DNA of 6,677 nucleotides from Methanobacteriota archaeon (GTDB taxonomy: Archaea; Methanobacteriota; Methanobacteria; Methanobacteriales; Methanobacteriaceae). The stretch lies in the NCBI GenBank assembly GCA_023409695.1, contig JAEYQZ010000019.1:1-6677 (forward strand), given 5' to 3'. Shown here piece after piece: positions 1 through 6,181 of this stretch; position 1 is the stretch's first letter, and every line of letters starts with the position of its first letter. A program made the translations under genes and the position numbers. The notes under the pieces are model-generated. The model searched no databases. It had not been told where the DNA came from and was given only the letters and a program-made list of their open reading frames with translations.

Positions 1-267
1 GAAGAGCTTGAACACCTTTTTGATTCTAAAAAAACATCTGATTCTCCATATCATTATTTATCAATTTTGGATAAAAAATACAAGAGACAAAGATCTTCAT
101 ACACTAGTGATATGAGAAGGTGTGATATGCGAATTCCTGTGATCACAGAGAAGATGAAACACAAAAACTTGATGGAAATAGTTTATGAAGCTAATGGGAA
201 TTTTTCACGTGCCAAACAAAAAGTTAGGGAATCTGCAGATGAGCAGGATGAGAAGAAAGAACATTAA
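1..267 (+). CDS. Unrecognised charged protein, C-terminal 88 residues (5' end outside window)
   Basis: The reading frame is open from the first base of the window to a TAA at 265-267, so this is the tail of a gene that starts upstream. A TTG at 67 is an internal codon rather than a convincing start, because no ribosome binding site precedes it and the frame continues further upstream. The 88 visible residues are hydrophilic and rich in Lys, Arg and Glu, and end in a strongly charged tail (ADEQDEKKEH). I see no signal peptide, membrane segment or cysteine pair, and I do not recognise the family. The polymerase gene begins 27 nt downstream on the same strand, so the two are probably cotranscribed. 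That hints at, but does not prove, a link to DNA metabolism. Confidence 0.7.
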   Translation, partial: EELEHLFDSKKTSDSPYHYLSILDKKYKRQRSSYTSDMRRCDMRIPVITEKMKHKNLMEIVYEANGNFSRAKQKVRESADEQDEKKEH

Positions 268-280
268 AAATTATTTAAGC

Positions 281-285
281 AAGGA
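281..285 (+). promoter_or_regulatory. Ribosome binding site of the polymerase gene
   Basis: The AAGGA at this site lies 9 nt before the ATG at 295, which is a normal spacing. It supports ATG 295 as the start of the polymerase. The site sits inside the 27 nt gap after the upstream gene, which suits an operon arrangement. Confidence 0.6.
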
Positions 286-294
286 AATCTTTTT

Positions 295-2043
295 ATGGAG
301 ACTAAAAGATTCATATTATTGGACATTGATTATTTTACCAAAAAAGGTAGTCCTGTGATAAGACTATTCGGTAAACTATCAGATGGAAAATCAATAATCG
401 CTCTTGATAAAAGTTTTAAACCTTATATTTACGTCCTGCCTCATGATATTGAGGAATGCATAGCTGAATTAAAGAAATTTAAGTTTAGTGAAATAGAAAA
501 AATCTGTAAAATAGATAATGGAGAATTAAAAGATTTTTTGAAAGTAACATTAAAGCATCCGTGGGAACTGCTTAAATTAGAGAAGGAACTAATTGAGTTG
601 AAATCTGTAGATGGAGTAAGAGAATATGATATTCCTTTTTCTCGCAGATATTTGATTGATAAGGGCTTATTTCCCATGTATGAAGTAGAAGTACAAGGAA
701 ACGTATTAAAACAGTTCACTCCTAATGAAACATGCATAATTGAATTACAGAACGAGCCTCAACATGTTAAATCTAGTTTACCAGACCTTAATATTTTAAG
801 TTTTAAAATTGAAGCCTGCAATCCTCAAGGTAGGCCTCAGGTAAAGGAAGATCCTATTATATTAATTAGTTTCTCCAGTAATCAAGGTTTTCAAAAGGTA
901 TTTTCAACCAAAAATTCATTATCTAATTTTGTAGAAATAGTTCAAAATGAGAAGGAATTATTAAATAAATTTGTTGAAACCATTAAATCTGAAAATCCGG
1001 ACATAATTACTGGTTATAACTCAGATAAATTTGACTTTCCTTATATTAAGGGTAGAGCTGACCAATTAGGTGTATCACTTAACTTGGGAGTCGATGGATC
1101 AAAGCTTGAGTTTATAACAGTTCCTAAAAAAGCAGCAGTGATTAAGGGACATATCCATATTGATCTTTACAGGATTGTGCGCCGTCATCTTCAATTAAAC
1201 AGCCATACACTTCAGAATGTTTATTTAAATCTTTTTGGGAATGATAAAATCGATATTCCTATGGATCAGATATACACTTGCTGGAATGATGAAGGTGAAA
1301 AATTAGAGAAACTGTTTAAATATTCTCTTGAAGATGCAGTTGCAATTACTAAGATTGGAGAGCTAATGTTGCCCATGAGCATAGAACTTGCACGGATTGT
1401 AGGGCAACCATTATTTGAAATTGTTAGACGAGGAACTGGAACCCAGGTGAAATGGTATTTAATCAGGAAGGCCTATGAATTTGGCCATGTTCTTCCAAAT
1501 GAACCTGGGAAATTTGAAAGAAATGTTGTAGGGGGATATGTAGAGGAACCAGTTAAAGGATTATACGAAAATATTTTTTACTTCGATTTCAGAAGTCTTT
1601 ACCCCAGTATAATAATAGCTAAAAATATTTCACCAGAAACCCTCACTGAAGATGGCGATAAAAAAGCATGCCATATTGCGCCTGAATTTGGATATAAATT
1701 CAAAAAAGAACCAATAGGTTTTATTCCTACAATTACATCTCAACTTTTAAACGGCCGGATACGAATTAAGGCTTTGATGAAAGAATCCGATGATCCTGAG
1801 GAAAAACAAATTTTAAATTTTAGACAAGAAGCACTGAAAACACTAATCTCCACTATTTATGGGCTGTATAATCATCCTAAATATCGTTGGTATTGTATAG
1901 AGGCTTCAGAGGCGATTACTGCATGGGGAAGGGATTTTCTAAAAAAAAGCATGGAAACGTCTGAAAGGCATGGGTTCAAAGTATTGTATGCAGATACTGA
2001 TGGATTCTTTGTTACTTTAGAAAATGAAGATATTGGTAAATGA
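295..2043 (+). CDS. polB1: Split family B DNA polymerase, large subunit (PolB1-like), with altered Exo I and motif B
   Basis: This is a template-directed DNA polymerase of family B, 582 residues, acting in replication or repair. After the N-terminal domain come exonuclease motifs: Exo I at 170-173 reads FKIE instead of FDIE, Exo II at 241-248 (YNSDKFDF, Asp247) is intact, and Exo III at 343-347 (YSLED) is intact. The VGGYVEEP junction (412-419), motif A at 431-440 (DFRSLYPSII), motif B at 515-523 (KTLISTIYG) and motif C at 565-570 (YADTDG) follow. Motif B has Ser519 where the usual KxxxN(S/T)xYG has Asn. The protein stops 12 residues after motif C and so lacks the thumb. From memory this matches the split point of the M. 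thermautotrophicus PolB1, whose thumb is the separate PolB2. In-frame sequence after the TGA does not resemble a thumb, so a simple nonsense mutation is unlikely. The Exo I Asp-to-Lys change predicts loss of proofreading. It may be a divergent paralogue rather than the housekeeping copy. Confidence 0.92.
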   Translation: METKRFILLDIDYFTKKGSPVIRLFGKLSDGKSIIALDKSFKPYIYVLPHDIEECIAELKKFKFSEIEKICKIDNGELKDFLKVTLKHPWELLKLEKELIELKSVDGVREYDIPFSRRYLIDKGLFPMYEVEVQGNVLKQFTPNETCIIELQNEPQHVKSSLPDLNILSFKIEACNPQGRPQVKEDPIILISFSSNQGFQKVFSTKNSLSNFVEIVQNEKELLNKFVETIKSENPDIITGYNSDKFDFPYIKGRADQLGVSLNLGVDGSKLEFITVPKKAAVIKGHIHIDLYRIVRRHLQLNSHTLQNVYLNLFGNDKIDIPMDQIYTCWNDEGEKLEKLFKYSLEDAVAITKIGELMLPMSIELARIVGQPLFEIVRRGTGTQVKWYLIRKAYEFGHVLPNEPGKFERNVVGGYVEEPVKGLYENIFYFDFRSLYPSIIIAKNISPETLTEDGDKKACHIAPEFGYKFKKEPIGFIPTITSQLLNGRIRIKALMKESDDPEEKQILNFRQEALKTLISTIYGLYNHPKYRWYCIEASEAITAWGRDFLKKSMETSERHGFKVLYADTDGFFVTLENEDIGK

Positions 2044-2217
2044 AATGTTACCTTAACGATAATTTCATGGGTTATATATCAAAATAGCAAAAAATTTCAG
2101 ATTGCCAAAAACAATAAAAATAAATTTACTATACTGAAATAGTGATTGAAATGGACGTGACAAGTGTTTTGATGCATAATATAAGAAAGTATCAATAGTG
2201 GATAAATAATAATACTT

Positions 2218-2238
2218 TTCTGAACATTTTTTTCAGAA
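2218..2238 (+). terminator. Possible hairpin/T-run terminator after the polymerase gene
   Basis: The arms TTCTGAA (2218-2224) and TTCAGAA (2232-2238) are perfectly complementary around a 7 nt loop. A run of seven T (2227-2233) overlaps the loop and the start of the second arm. Archaeal termination relies on oligo-T runs, so this could end the polymerase transcript before the next operon. It lies about 175 nt after the polymerase stop, and the stem is AT-rich, so the call is weak. I see nothing else in the 2044-2297 spacer beyond a possible promoter. Confidence 0.3.
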
Positions 2239-2252
2239 TCTTTATTAAGTTA

Positions 2253-2262
2253 TTTAGTTATA
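2253..2262 (+). promoter_or_regulatory. Candidate TATA element for the zinc-ribbon/HEAT-KAP operon
   Basis: TTTAGTTATA is the best placed TATA-like stretch upstream of the operon. Archaeal transcription usually begins about 25 nt downstream, near 2283-2288, which would give a short leader holding the ribosome binding site at 2300-2304. The whole spacer is AT-rich and chance matches are common; GTTATATATC at 2071-2080 is another TATA-like site, but it is too far upstream. Confidence 0.25.
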
Positions 2263-2299
2263 CCAATATTAAATGAATATATTAAGTTAATGTAAAAAT

Positions 2300-2304
2300 G
2301 GAGA
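2300..2304 (+). promoter_or_regulatory. Ribosome binding site favouring the ATG at 2313
   Basis: GGAGA lies 8 nt before the ATG at 2313. The in-frame ATG at 2298, 15 nt upstream, overlaps this site and has no purine-rich site of its own, so 2313 is the more likely start. Confidence 0.55.
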
Positions 2305-2312
2305 TAGAAACT

Positions 2313-3053
2313 ATGGGTGAAGGACCAGATCCATATAAAAAGATGGGAGTAAATCCAAGAGCTCCTGCTTTGGGATTGAAAAAGATTAAACATAGTACTA
2401 ATCCAGAAGCTTCAATAGATACATGTGCTATAAAAACCAAAAGATGTAAAGTTTGTAATAAAGAATTTGTTTCTGATACTTTTTCTGTATGTATTCATTG
2501 CCGTAAATCGGAAAAGAGTGATGGAAATAATTTATCAATTTCTAAAAAGTCAAATTCTCATACTCCTCTTTATTACAATGTCACGTTTGGATCAGAAATT
2601 GATAAAATATCAGATATGCCTAATGAAGATAAACCCATTCATAATAACGAAAAATTAAGGAAATCATCTAGTTTTAGTTTATTAAATGCAGATTTAAATG
2701 GAAATGATCCTGCTAAGCGGATATTTGCGGTAGAATCTCTATGTGAAATTAAAGATAAAGAAGCTTTGTCAATATTAATTGAAGGATTAAAACATAATGA
2801 TTCGAATATTAGGTGGAAAATTGCAAGGCAACTGGGACATTTAAAAGATAAAAATGCGGTTTTGGCTCTAATTGAAGCTTTAAAAGATACTGATTCTATT
2901 GTTAGAAATAATGCTGCATGGAGTCTTGGAGAAATAGGGGATAAACGAGCTATAGATCCTTTAAATCATACCTTAAAAGATAAAAATAAAATTGTAGCAT
3001 ATAATGCAAAAGAAGCGCTAGATAAGATTAAAGCATTTAAAAAGAGGTTCTAA
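2313..3053 (+). CDS. Zinc-ribbon and HEAT-repeat protein, partner of the KAP NTPase
   Basis: The protein has 246 residues if it starts at ATG 2313, or 251 from ATG 2298; positions below use the longer form. A four-cysteine zinc-ribbon-like element sits at 50-68 (CKVC then CIHC: Cys50, 53, 65, 68). A low-complexity, Ser/Asn/Lys-rich linker runs to about 130. The C-terminus holds three to four HEAT-like helical repeats of about 31 residues, at about 139-169, 170-200, 201-231 and a short last one. They carry the recurrent pattern of Ala/Leu helices and an I(K/G)DK(E/R)A-type turn, as in PBS-lyase HEAT repeats. Such repeats normally bind proteins or nucleic acid and have no catalytic role. There is no signal peptide or membrane segment, so it is probably cytoplasmic. 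The next gene starts one base after its TAA, so the two are almost certainly cotranscribed. An adaptor or sensor role for the NTPase is inference. Confidence 0.82.
   Translation: MGEGPDPYKKMGVNPRAPALGLKKIKHSTNPEASIDTCAIKTKRCKVCNKEFVSDTFSVCIHCRKSEKSDGNNLSISKKSNSHTPLYYNVTFGSEIDKISDMPNEDKPIHNNEKLRKSSSFSLLNADLNGNDPAKRIFAVESLCEIKDKEALSILIEGLKHNDSNIRWKIARQLGHLKDKNAVLALIEALKDTDSIVRNNAAWSLGEIGDKRAIDPLNHTLKDKNKIVAYNAKEALDKIKAFKKRF
3044..3047 (+). promoter_or_regulatory. Ribosome binding site for the GTG start of the KAP gene
   Basis: GAGG (followed by TT) lies 7 nt before the GTG at 3055, inside the last codons of the preceding gene. No ATG is available in frame between the upstream in-frame stop (TAG 3019-3021) and the conserved N-terminus. 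The overlapping ATG at 3053 is in another frame that stops after 16 codons. The arrangement suggests translational coupling. Confidence 0.5.
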
Positions 3054-3054
3054 T

Positions 3055-5169
3055 GTGTTCGATCCAGATAAAGCAATTAATTCTTGCAATGAAGATAAAT
3101 TAAATCGTTGTAATTTCGCTAAATCACTTGGAGAAGCCATTATAAATTATAAAGAAGAAGAAAGTCTAGTAATTGGTCTTTTAGGTAAATGGGGTTATGG
3201 AAAGACTTCAATAATAAATATGGCTATGGAACATATGGCAGAAATTACTAAAAATGATGAAAATTCGCCAATATTAATTGAATTTAATCCATGGATTTTT
3301 TCTAATCAAAATCAGCTTGTTAAGAAATTTTTCGATGAATTTGGTATAAAAATTAAGGATGATGGTATTAAAGATAAATTAAAAACTTATGTTAATAAAT
3401 TAATTCCTCCAATAATTGGTTTAGCTTCTGTAATTGATCCTGCACGTACTCGAGCACTTATTAAAAGTTCAGAATATTTTGATGATATTCAATCAGAGGA
3501 AGAAAGTTTAGAATCTATAAAAAATGAATTGAATGATCTTATTGCTAAAAAAAGTCAGAGAATTATTGTTATTATTGATGATATAGATAGACTTAGCGAT
3601 TTTGAAATTCAACAAATTTTTCAATTAGTTAAACTACTAGCAGATTTTCCAAATACTATTTATTTACTTTCCTTTGATAAAAAAGTTGTAATTAAAGCAT
3701 TAGGAAATGTTCAAAGAGGTTCTGCAGATAAATACTTGGATAAAATAGTTCAAATTCCATTTGAAGTCCCAAAGATCCATAAAAAGGATATAGAACAATT
3801 ATTATTCGGCGAGATTGATAAAGTAATTTATGAATATAATGATAAATTTGATCAAAAATATTGGGGAAATCTTTATCATAGTGGTCTTAAATATTTTTTT
3901 AGTAGTATAAGGGATGTAAAACGCTATATAAATACCTTAAAATTTAATTTTGAGATTATTAAGGATGAAGTGAATCCTGTAGATTTTCTTGCTATTATTG
4001 CCATACAGATTTTCGCGCCTAAAGTTTATCAAGGAATAAGAAATAATAAGAACATTTTTTCTGGAGCTTTTGATTATTCGGGTCCTAATTATATTTCTAT
4101 AAAAGAGCAGGCAAAAATAGAATGTGATGAAATAATTAAAAAAGCAGATTTATCTATTCAAAAACATTTAAATGAGCTCTTAAATTATATGTTTCCACGA
4201 TTAAATGCAATTTATGGTAATACTAATTACGGGAACGACTGGTTATCAACTTGGAGAAAAGAACTTAGAATATGTAGTCCTGAAAAATTCGAAATTTATT
4301 TTAGGCTATCTATTAATGAAGATGAAATTTCTCAAAGCGAAATTAACAACATACTCTCATCGGTAAATAATCCTGAATTATTTACTGAAGAGCTTTTAAA
4401 ATTAAATGAGAATGGGAAAATAATAGAATTTTTAGAACTTTTAGAAGATTATACTCAAGATATTCATGAAGATAATATTGAGAACGTTATTTCTGTATTA
4501 ATGGATATTGGAGACTTATTCCCAGATATAAAAAAAGGAATGTTTGATATTGGAACACCTATGAGAGTTTCTCGAGTTATTCATCAACTTCTGCAGCGTT
4601 TTAATGATTTTGAAGATAGATTTAAAATTTTAGAATATTCAATGGTTAAATCTAAAAATAGTCTTTTTACAATCGTACAAAAAGTAGCAATTGAAGATCA
4701 AGTACATGGAAAATATGGATTAGCAAAGAATCCTAGCCCTAAAGGAAGATGGACTGTTGATTCAGAACAGCTAATAAAACTAGAAAAAATTGCTATTGGT
4801 AAAATTCATGAGTGGGCTAAAAGTGGTCATTTAGCTAAACATGAGCATTTTGTTGAAATTCTTTTTGATTGGAAAAGATGGGAACCTGAAGAGACTATTA
4901 CTTTTGTAAATAAGATGATAGATACCGATGAAGGTTTAATTAAATTTCTAACTCATTTTTTAGATCGATCTACTAGTTTTACTTTAACAGACAAAGTTTC
5001 TAATTCTTTCTGGACAATGAATATTGAGAATATTGAAAGTTTTGTTAAATCAGATGAATTAGAACCAAAAATACGAAATATTACATCTTCATCTAATTTT
5101 GAAGAACTTGAAGATATAAATAAGCTCGCTATTTCATGTTTTTTAAAGAAAATGGATAATAGAAATTAA
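3055..5169 (+). CDS. KAP-family P-loop NTPase
   Basis: The 704-residue protein is a KAP-type ATPase of the STAND/AAA-like P-loop class. Walker A is GKWGYGKT at 44-51 and Walker B is IVIIDDIDRL at 171-180 (Asp175, Asp176). Family hallmarks are present: FNPWIFSNQNQLV (77-89), YLLSFDKKVV (203-212), YLDKIVQIPFEVP (227-239) and SIRDVKRYIN (284-293, a sensor-like Arg region). The region between Walker A and B, where many KAP proteins carry two membrane helices, has only a short hydrophobic patch (about 117-127, IPPIIGLASVI), so this copy is probably soluble. The C-terminal 400 residues are helix-rich, with the FRLSINEDEIS segment near 416-426 and a WKRWEPEE segment at 606-613, and no recognisable nuclease. 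Translation begins at GTG, one base after the zinc-ribbon/HEAT gene. KAP NTPases occur in anti-phage systems (for example QatA of Qat and PifA of F plasmid); a defence role here is inferred from family and operon, not shown. Confidence 0.9.
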   Translation: MFDPDKAINSCNEDKLNRCNFAKSLGEAIINYKEEESLVIGLLGKWGYGKTSIINMAMEHMAEITKNDENSPILIEFNPWIFSNQNQLVKKFFDEFGIKIKDDGIKDKLKTYVNKLIPPIIGLASVIDPARTRALIKSSEYFDDIQSEEESLESIKNELNDLIAKKSQRIIVIIDDIDRLSDFEIQQIFQLVKLLADFPNTIYLLSFDKKVVIKALGNVQRGSADKYLDKIVQIPFEVPKIHKKDIEQLLFGEIDKVIYEYNDKFDQKYWGNLYHSGLKYFFSSIRDVKRYINTLKFNFEIIKDEVNPVDFLAIIAIQIFAPKVYQGIRNNKNIFSGAFDYSGPNYISIKEQAKIECDEIIKKADLSIQKHLNELLNYMFPRLNAIYGNTNYGNDWLSTWRKELRICSPEKFEIYFRLSINEDEISQSEINNILSSVNNPELFTEELLKLNENGKIIEFLELLEDYTQDIHEDNIENVISVLMDIGDLFPDIKKGMFDIGTPMRVSRVIHQLLQRFNDFEDRFKILEYSMVKSKNSLFTIVQKVAIEDQVHGKYGLAKNPSPKGRWTVDSEQLIKLEKIAIGKIHEWAKSGHLAKHEHFVEILFDWKRWEPEETITFVNKMIDTDEGLIKFLTHFLDRSTSFTLTDKVSNSFWTMNIENIESFVKSDELEPKIRNITSSSNFEELEDINKLAISCFLKKMDNRN

Positions 5170-5589
5170 ACCATGAGGTTGATAGAAGTTATTACAAATA
5201 TAATAATATCGATTCACATGAAACCTAATATATAGGTCTCCTGAAGCAATTCAAGAAGCTGAATTTAGATTTTTACTTGCAAGTTTAAAAGGTGAAACTT
5301 TTCATATTTCTAGAAAAGGTTTATAAGATTTCAAGTAAAAGGTGAAAAATTAAAGACTATTTTTAGGTTAAATTTTACCAGTGCCACGTATCTTTATGAT
5401 AAAATATTCATATAATTATTCATTTTAAGTCTCAAAGTTTAAACAGAATAATATATTTAACTGCTATTTATGAACTAATGATCTTTATTTATTCAAAAGT
5501 ACTAAACAGATTTATTAGTATTTTAAATCAGTTTTATAACTAGCATATTAAATTATTTTGTGATAATAAATATAATTCTTTCTATTTGA
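5170..5589. other. AT-rich intergenic region without a convincing gene
   Basis: I find no RNA gene, CRISPR repeat or insertion sequence here. An ATG at 5173 opens a 20-codon frame that ends in TAG at 5233-5235. A second frame is open from 5222 to TAA 5324-5326 (34 codons, including RSPEAIQEAEFRFLLASLKG), overlapping the first by about 14 bases but with no ATG of its own. Joined by a frameshift these would make a peptide of about 50 residues, so a decayed gene is possible but unproven. The word AAAAGGTGAAA occurs at 5287-5297 and again at 5337-5347 without a downstream reading frame. From 5348 on the sequence is AT-rich and shows nothing but the promoter candidate near 5568. Confidence 0.5.
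5568..5575 (+). promoter_or_regulatory. Candidate TATA element upstream of the lipoprotein gene
   Basis: AAATATAA is a TATA-like sequence about 80 nt before the lipoprotein start. Initiation about 25 nt downstream would begin the transcript near 5597, inside the first of two hairpins. The background is so AT-rich that this is only a candidate. Confidence 0.25.
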
Positions 5590-5616
5590 GCATAATAGTA
5601 AATATTATTATTATGC
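5590..5616 (+). repeat. Inverted repeat (hairpin 1) in the lipoprotein leader
   Basis: GCATAATA (5590-5597) is perfectly complementary to TATTATGC (5609-5616). Pairing can continue inward through a G-T wobble (5598/5608) and three A-T pairs, leaving a loop of three bases. The stem is therefore about 12 pairs, almost all A-T. It could be a regulator-binding palindrome near the promoter or an RNA hairpin. Confidence 0.5.
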
Positions 5617-5644
5617 CCTTAAATACACTTATTTAAGTAAAGGG
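5616..5644 (+). promoter_or_regulatory. Hairpin 2 and alternative pairing that would mask the ribosome binding site
   Basis: CTTAAAT (5618-5624) pairs with ATTTAAG (5631-5637) around a 6 nt loop. Alternatively CCCTT (5616-5620) pairs exactly with AAGGG (5640-5644), which is the core of the ribosome binding site. The two foldings cannot form together in full. A structure that opens or closes the site is conceivable, but the stems are short and AT-rich and there is no known riboswitch signature. Confidence 0.3.
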
Positions 5645-5645
5645 G
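5641..5645 (+). promoter_or_regulatory. Ribosome binding site pointing to a TTG start
   Basis: AGGGG touches the ATG at 5646, which is too close for that codon to be used efficiently. It lies 9 nt before the in-frame TTG at 5655, a normal distance. Starting at TTG also gives a protein that begins MKRITLF, a typical lipoprotein signal peptide start. Confidence 0.5.
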
Positions 5646-5654
5646 ATGATAATT

Positions 5655-6140
5655 TTGAAGAGGATAACTCTATTTTTAGTCTTAATTTTAGTTTTAGCCG
5701 TTGTGGGAATTTCAGGTTGTTCAAGTACTCAAAAATATACTGTAGGGGACTCAAATTTTCAGCTACCTGAAAAATGGACTAATGGAGAAAACGCGCTCAG
5801 TAATTCTTCATTACAGTTAAGATGGAATGATCTTCTTTCACTAAGTGTAATTCAGTATGCTAATCAAAATGAATTCAATAAGAATTACACTAGGGATATT
5901 AAGCCATTCAGTTATGTAAATATAAAAACAAAAGACCTAAATATTGAAGGAACTGATGTTAAATTCATAAATAGCACCTTTTTAGATGATAATACAGTCG
6001 TAGAATCCTATTTCTTCCAAAAAAATGGTAAATACTATTCTGTACACTTCACTGATTATTGCATGACTAAAGGATTTCCAAGTACATTTGGCGACAAAAT
6101 CAATGCCACTGTTAGTTCCATAATAAGAACTATAAATTAA
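5655..6140 (+). CDS. Small secreted lipoprotein with a possible PsbP-like domain
   Basis: The protein has 161 residues from TTG 5655, or 164 from ATG 5646. The N-terminus is a lipoprotein signal peptide: MKR, then a hydrophobic run of Leu, Val and Ile, then a lipobox GISGC with the modifiable Cys at residue 22 (TTG numbering), followed by a polar Ser/Thr stretch. The mature part of about 140 residues contains an F-x-LPEKW motif near residues 36-41 and ends in an amphipathic segment (INATVSSIIRTIN). This resembles small methanogen lipoproteins with a PsbP-like fold that carry an F-LP-GW motif early in the mature chain, but the match is by eye only. It should be anchored on the outer face of the cytoplasmic membrane. 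It is separated by almost 500 bp from the KAP gene and has its own candidate promoter. The function is unknown. Confidence 0.8.
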   Translation: MKRITLFLVLILVLAVVGISGCSSTQKYTVGDSNFQLPEKWTNGENALSNSSLQLRWNDLLSLSVIQYANQNEFNKNYTRDIKPFSYVNIKTKDLNIEGTDVKFINSTFLDDNTVVESYFFQKNGKYYSVHFTDYCMTKGFPSTFGDKINATVSSIIRTIN

Positions 6141-6158
6141 TTTTATATTTTTTTATTT
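6141..6158 (+). terminator. T-rich stretch after the lipoprotein gene: terminator or promoter of the next gene
   Basis: The stretch starts directly after the lipoprotein stop and includes seven consecutive T (6148-6154), which suits archaeal oligo-T termination. Its first half, TTTTATATTT (6141-6150), is also TATA-like and lies about 32-41 nt before the next start codon, so it could instead drive the next gene with a very short leader. The sequence alone does not decide between these. Confidence 0.35.
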
Positions 6159-6181
6159 AATCTAACTTAAGGGGCGTAAAA

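Noticed and set aside
441..737. 98-residue open frame on the minus strand inside the polymerase gene
   Set aside because: It lies wholly within a well-supported coding region with all the family motifs on the other strand, and its protein looks like a Ser/Asn/Phe-rich shadow.
2044..2139. Possible continuation of the polymerase thumb after the TGA
   Set aside because: The in-frame translation is a Lys/Asn/Ile-rich stretch that resembles no family B thumb and ends in TAG at 2140-2142, so a simple nonsense mutation is not supported.
2151..2198. 15-codon frame starting at ATG 2151 in the spacer after the polymerase
   Set aside because: Too short, without a ribosome binding site or recognisable content.
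2467..2658. 63-residue open frame on the plus strand inside the zinc-ribbon/HEAT gene
   Set aside because: It is an out-of-frame overlap with a gene that has a clear zinc ribbon and HEAT repeats; no ribosome binding site is seen.
5287..5347. Repeated word AAAAGGTGAAA as a possible direct repeat or array
   Set aside because: Only two copies, 50 bp apart start to start, with no conserved spacer or terminal structure; not a CRISPR or attachment site.
5367..5380. Imperfect palindrome GGTTAAATTTTACC
   Set aside because: Short, AT-rich, with a mismatch, and not near a gene start; expected by chance in this region.
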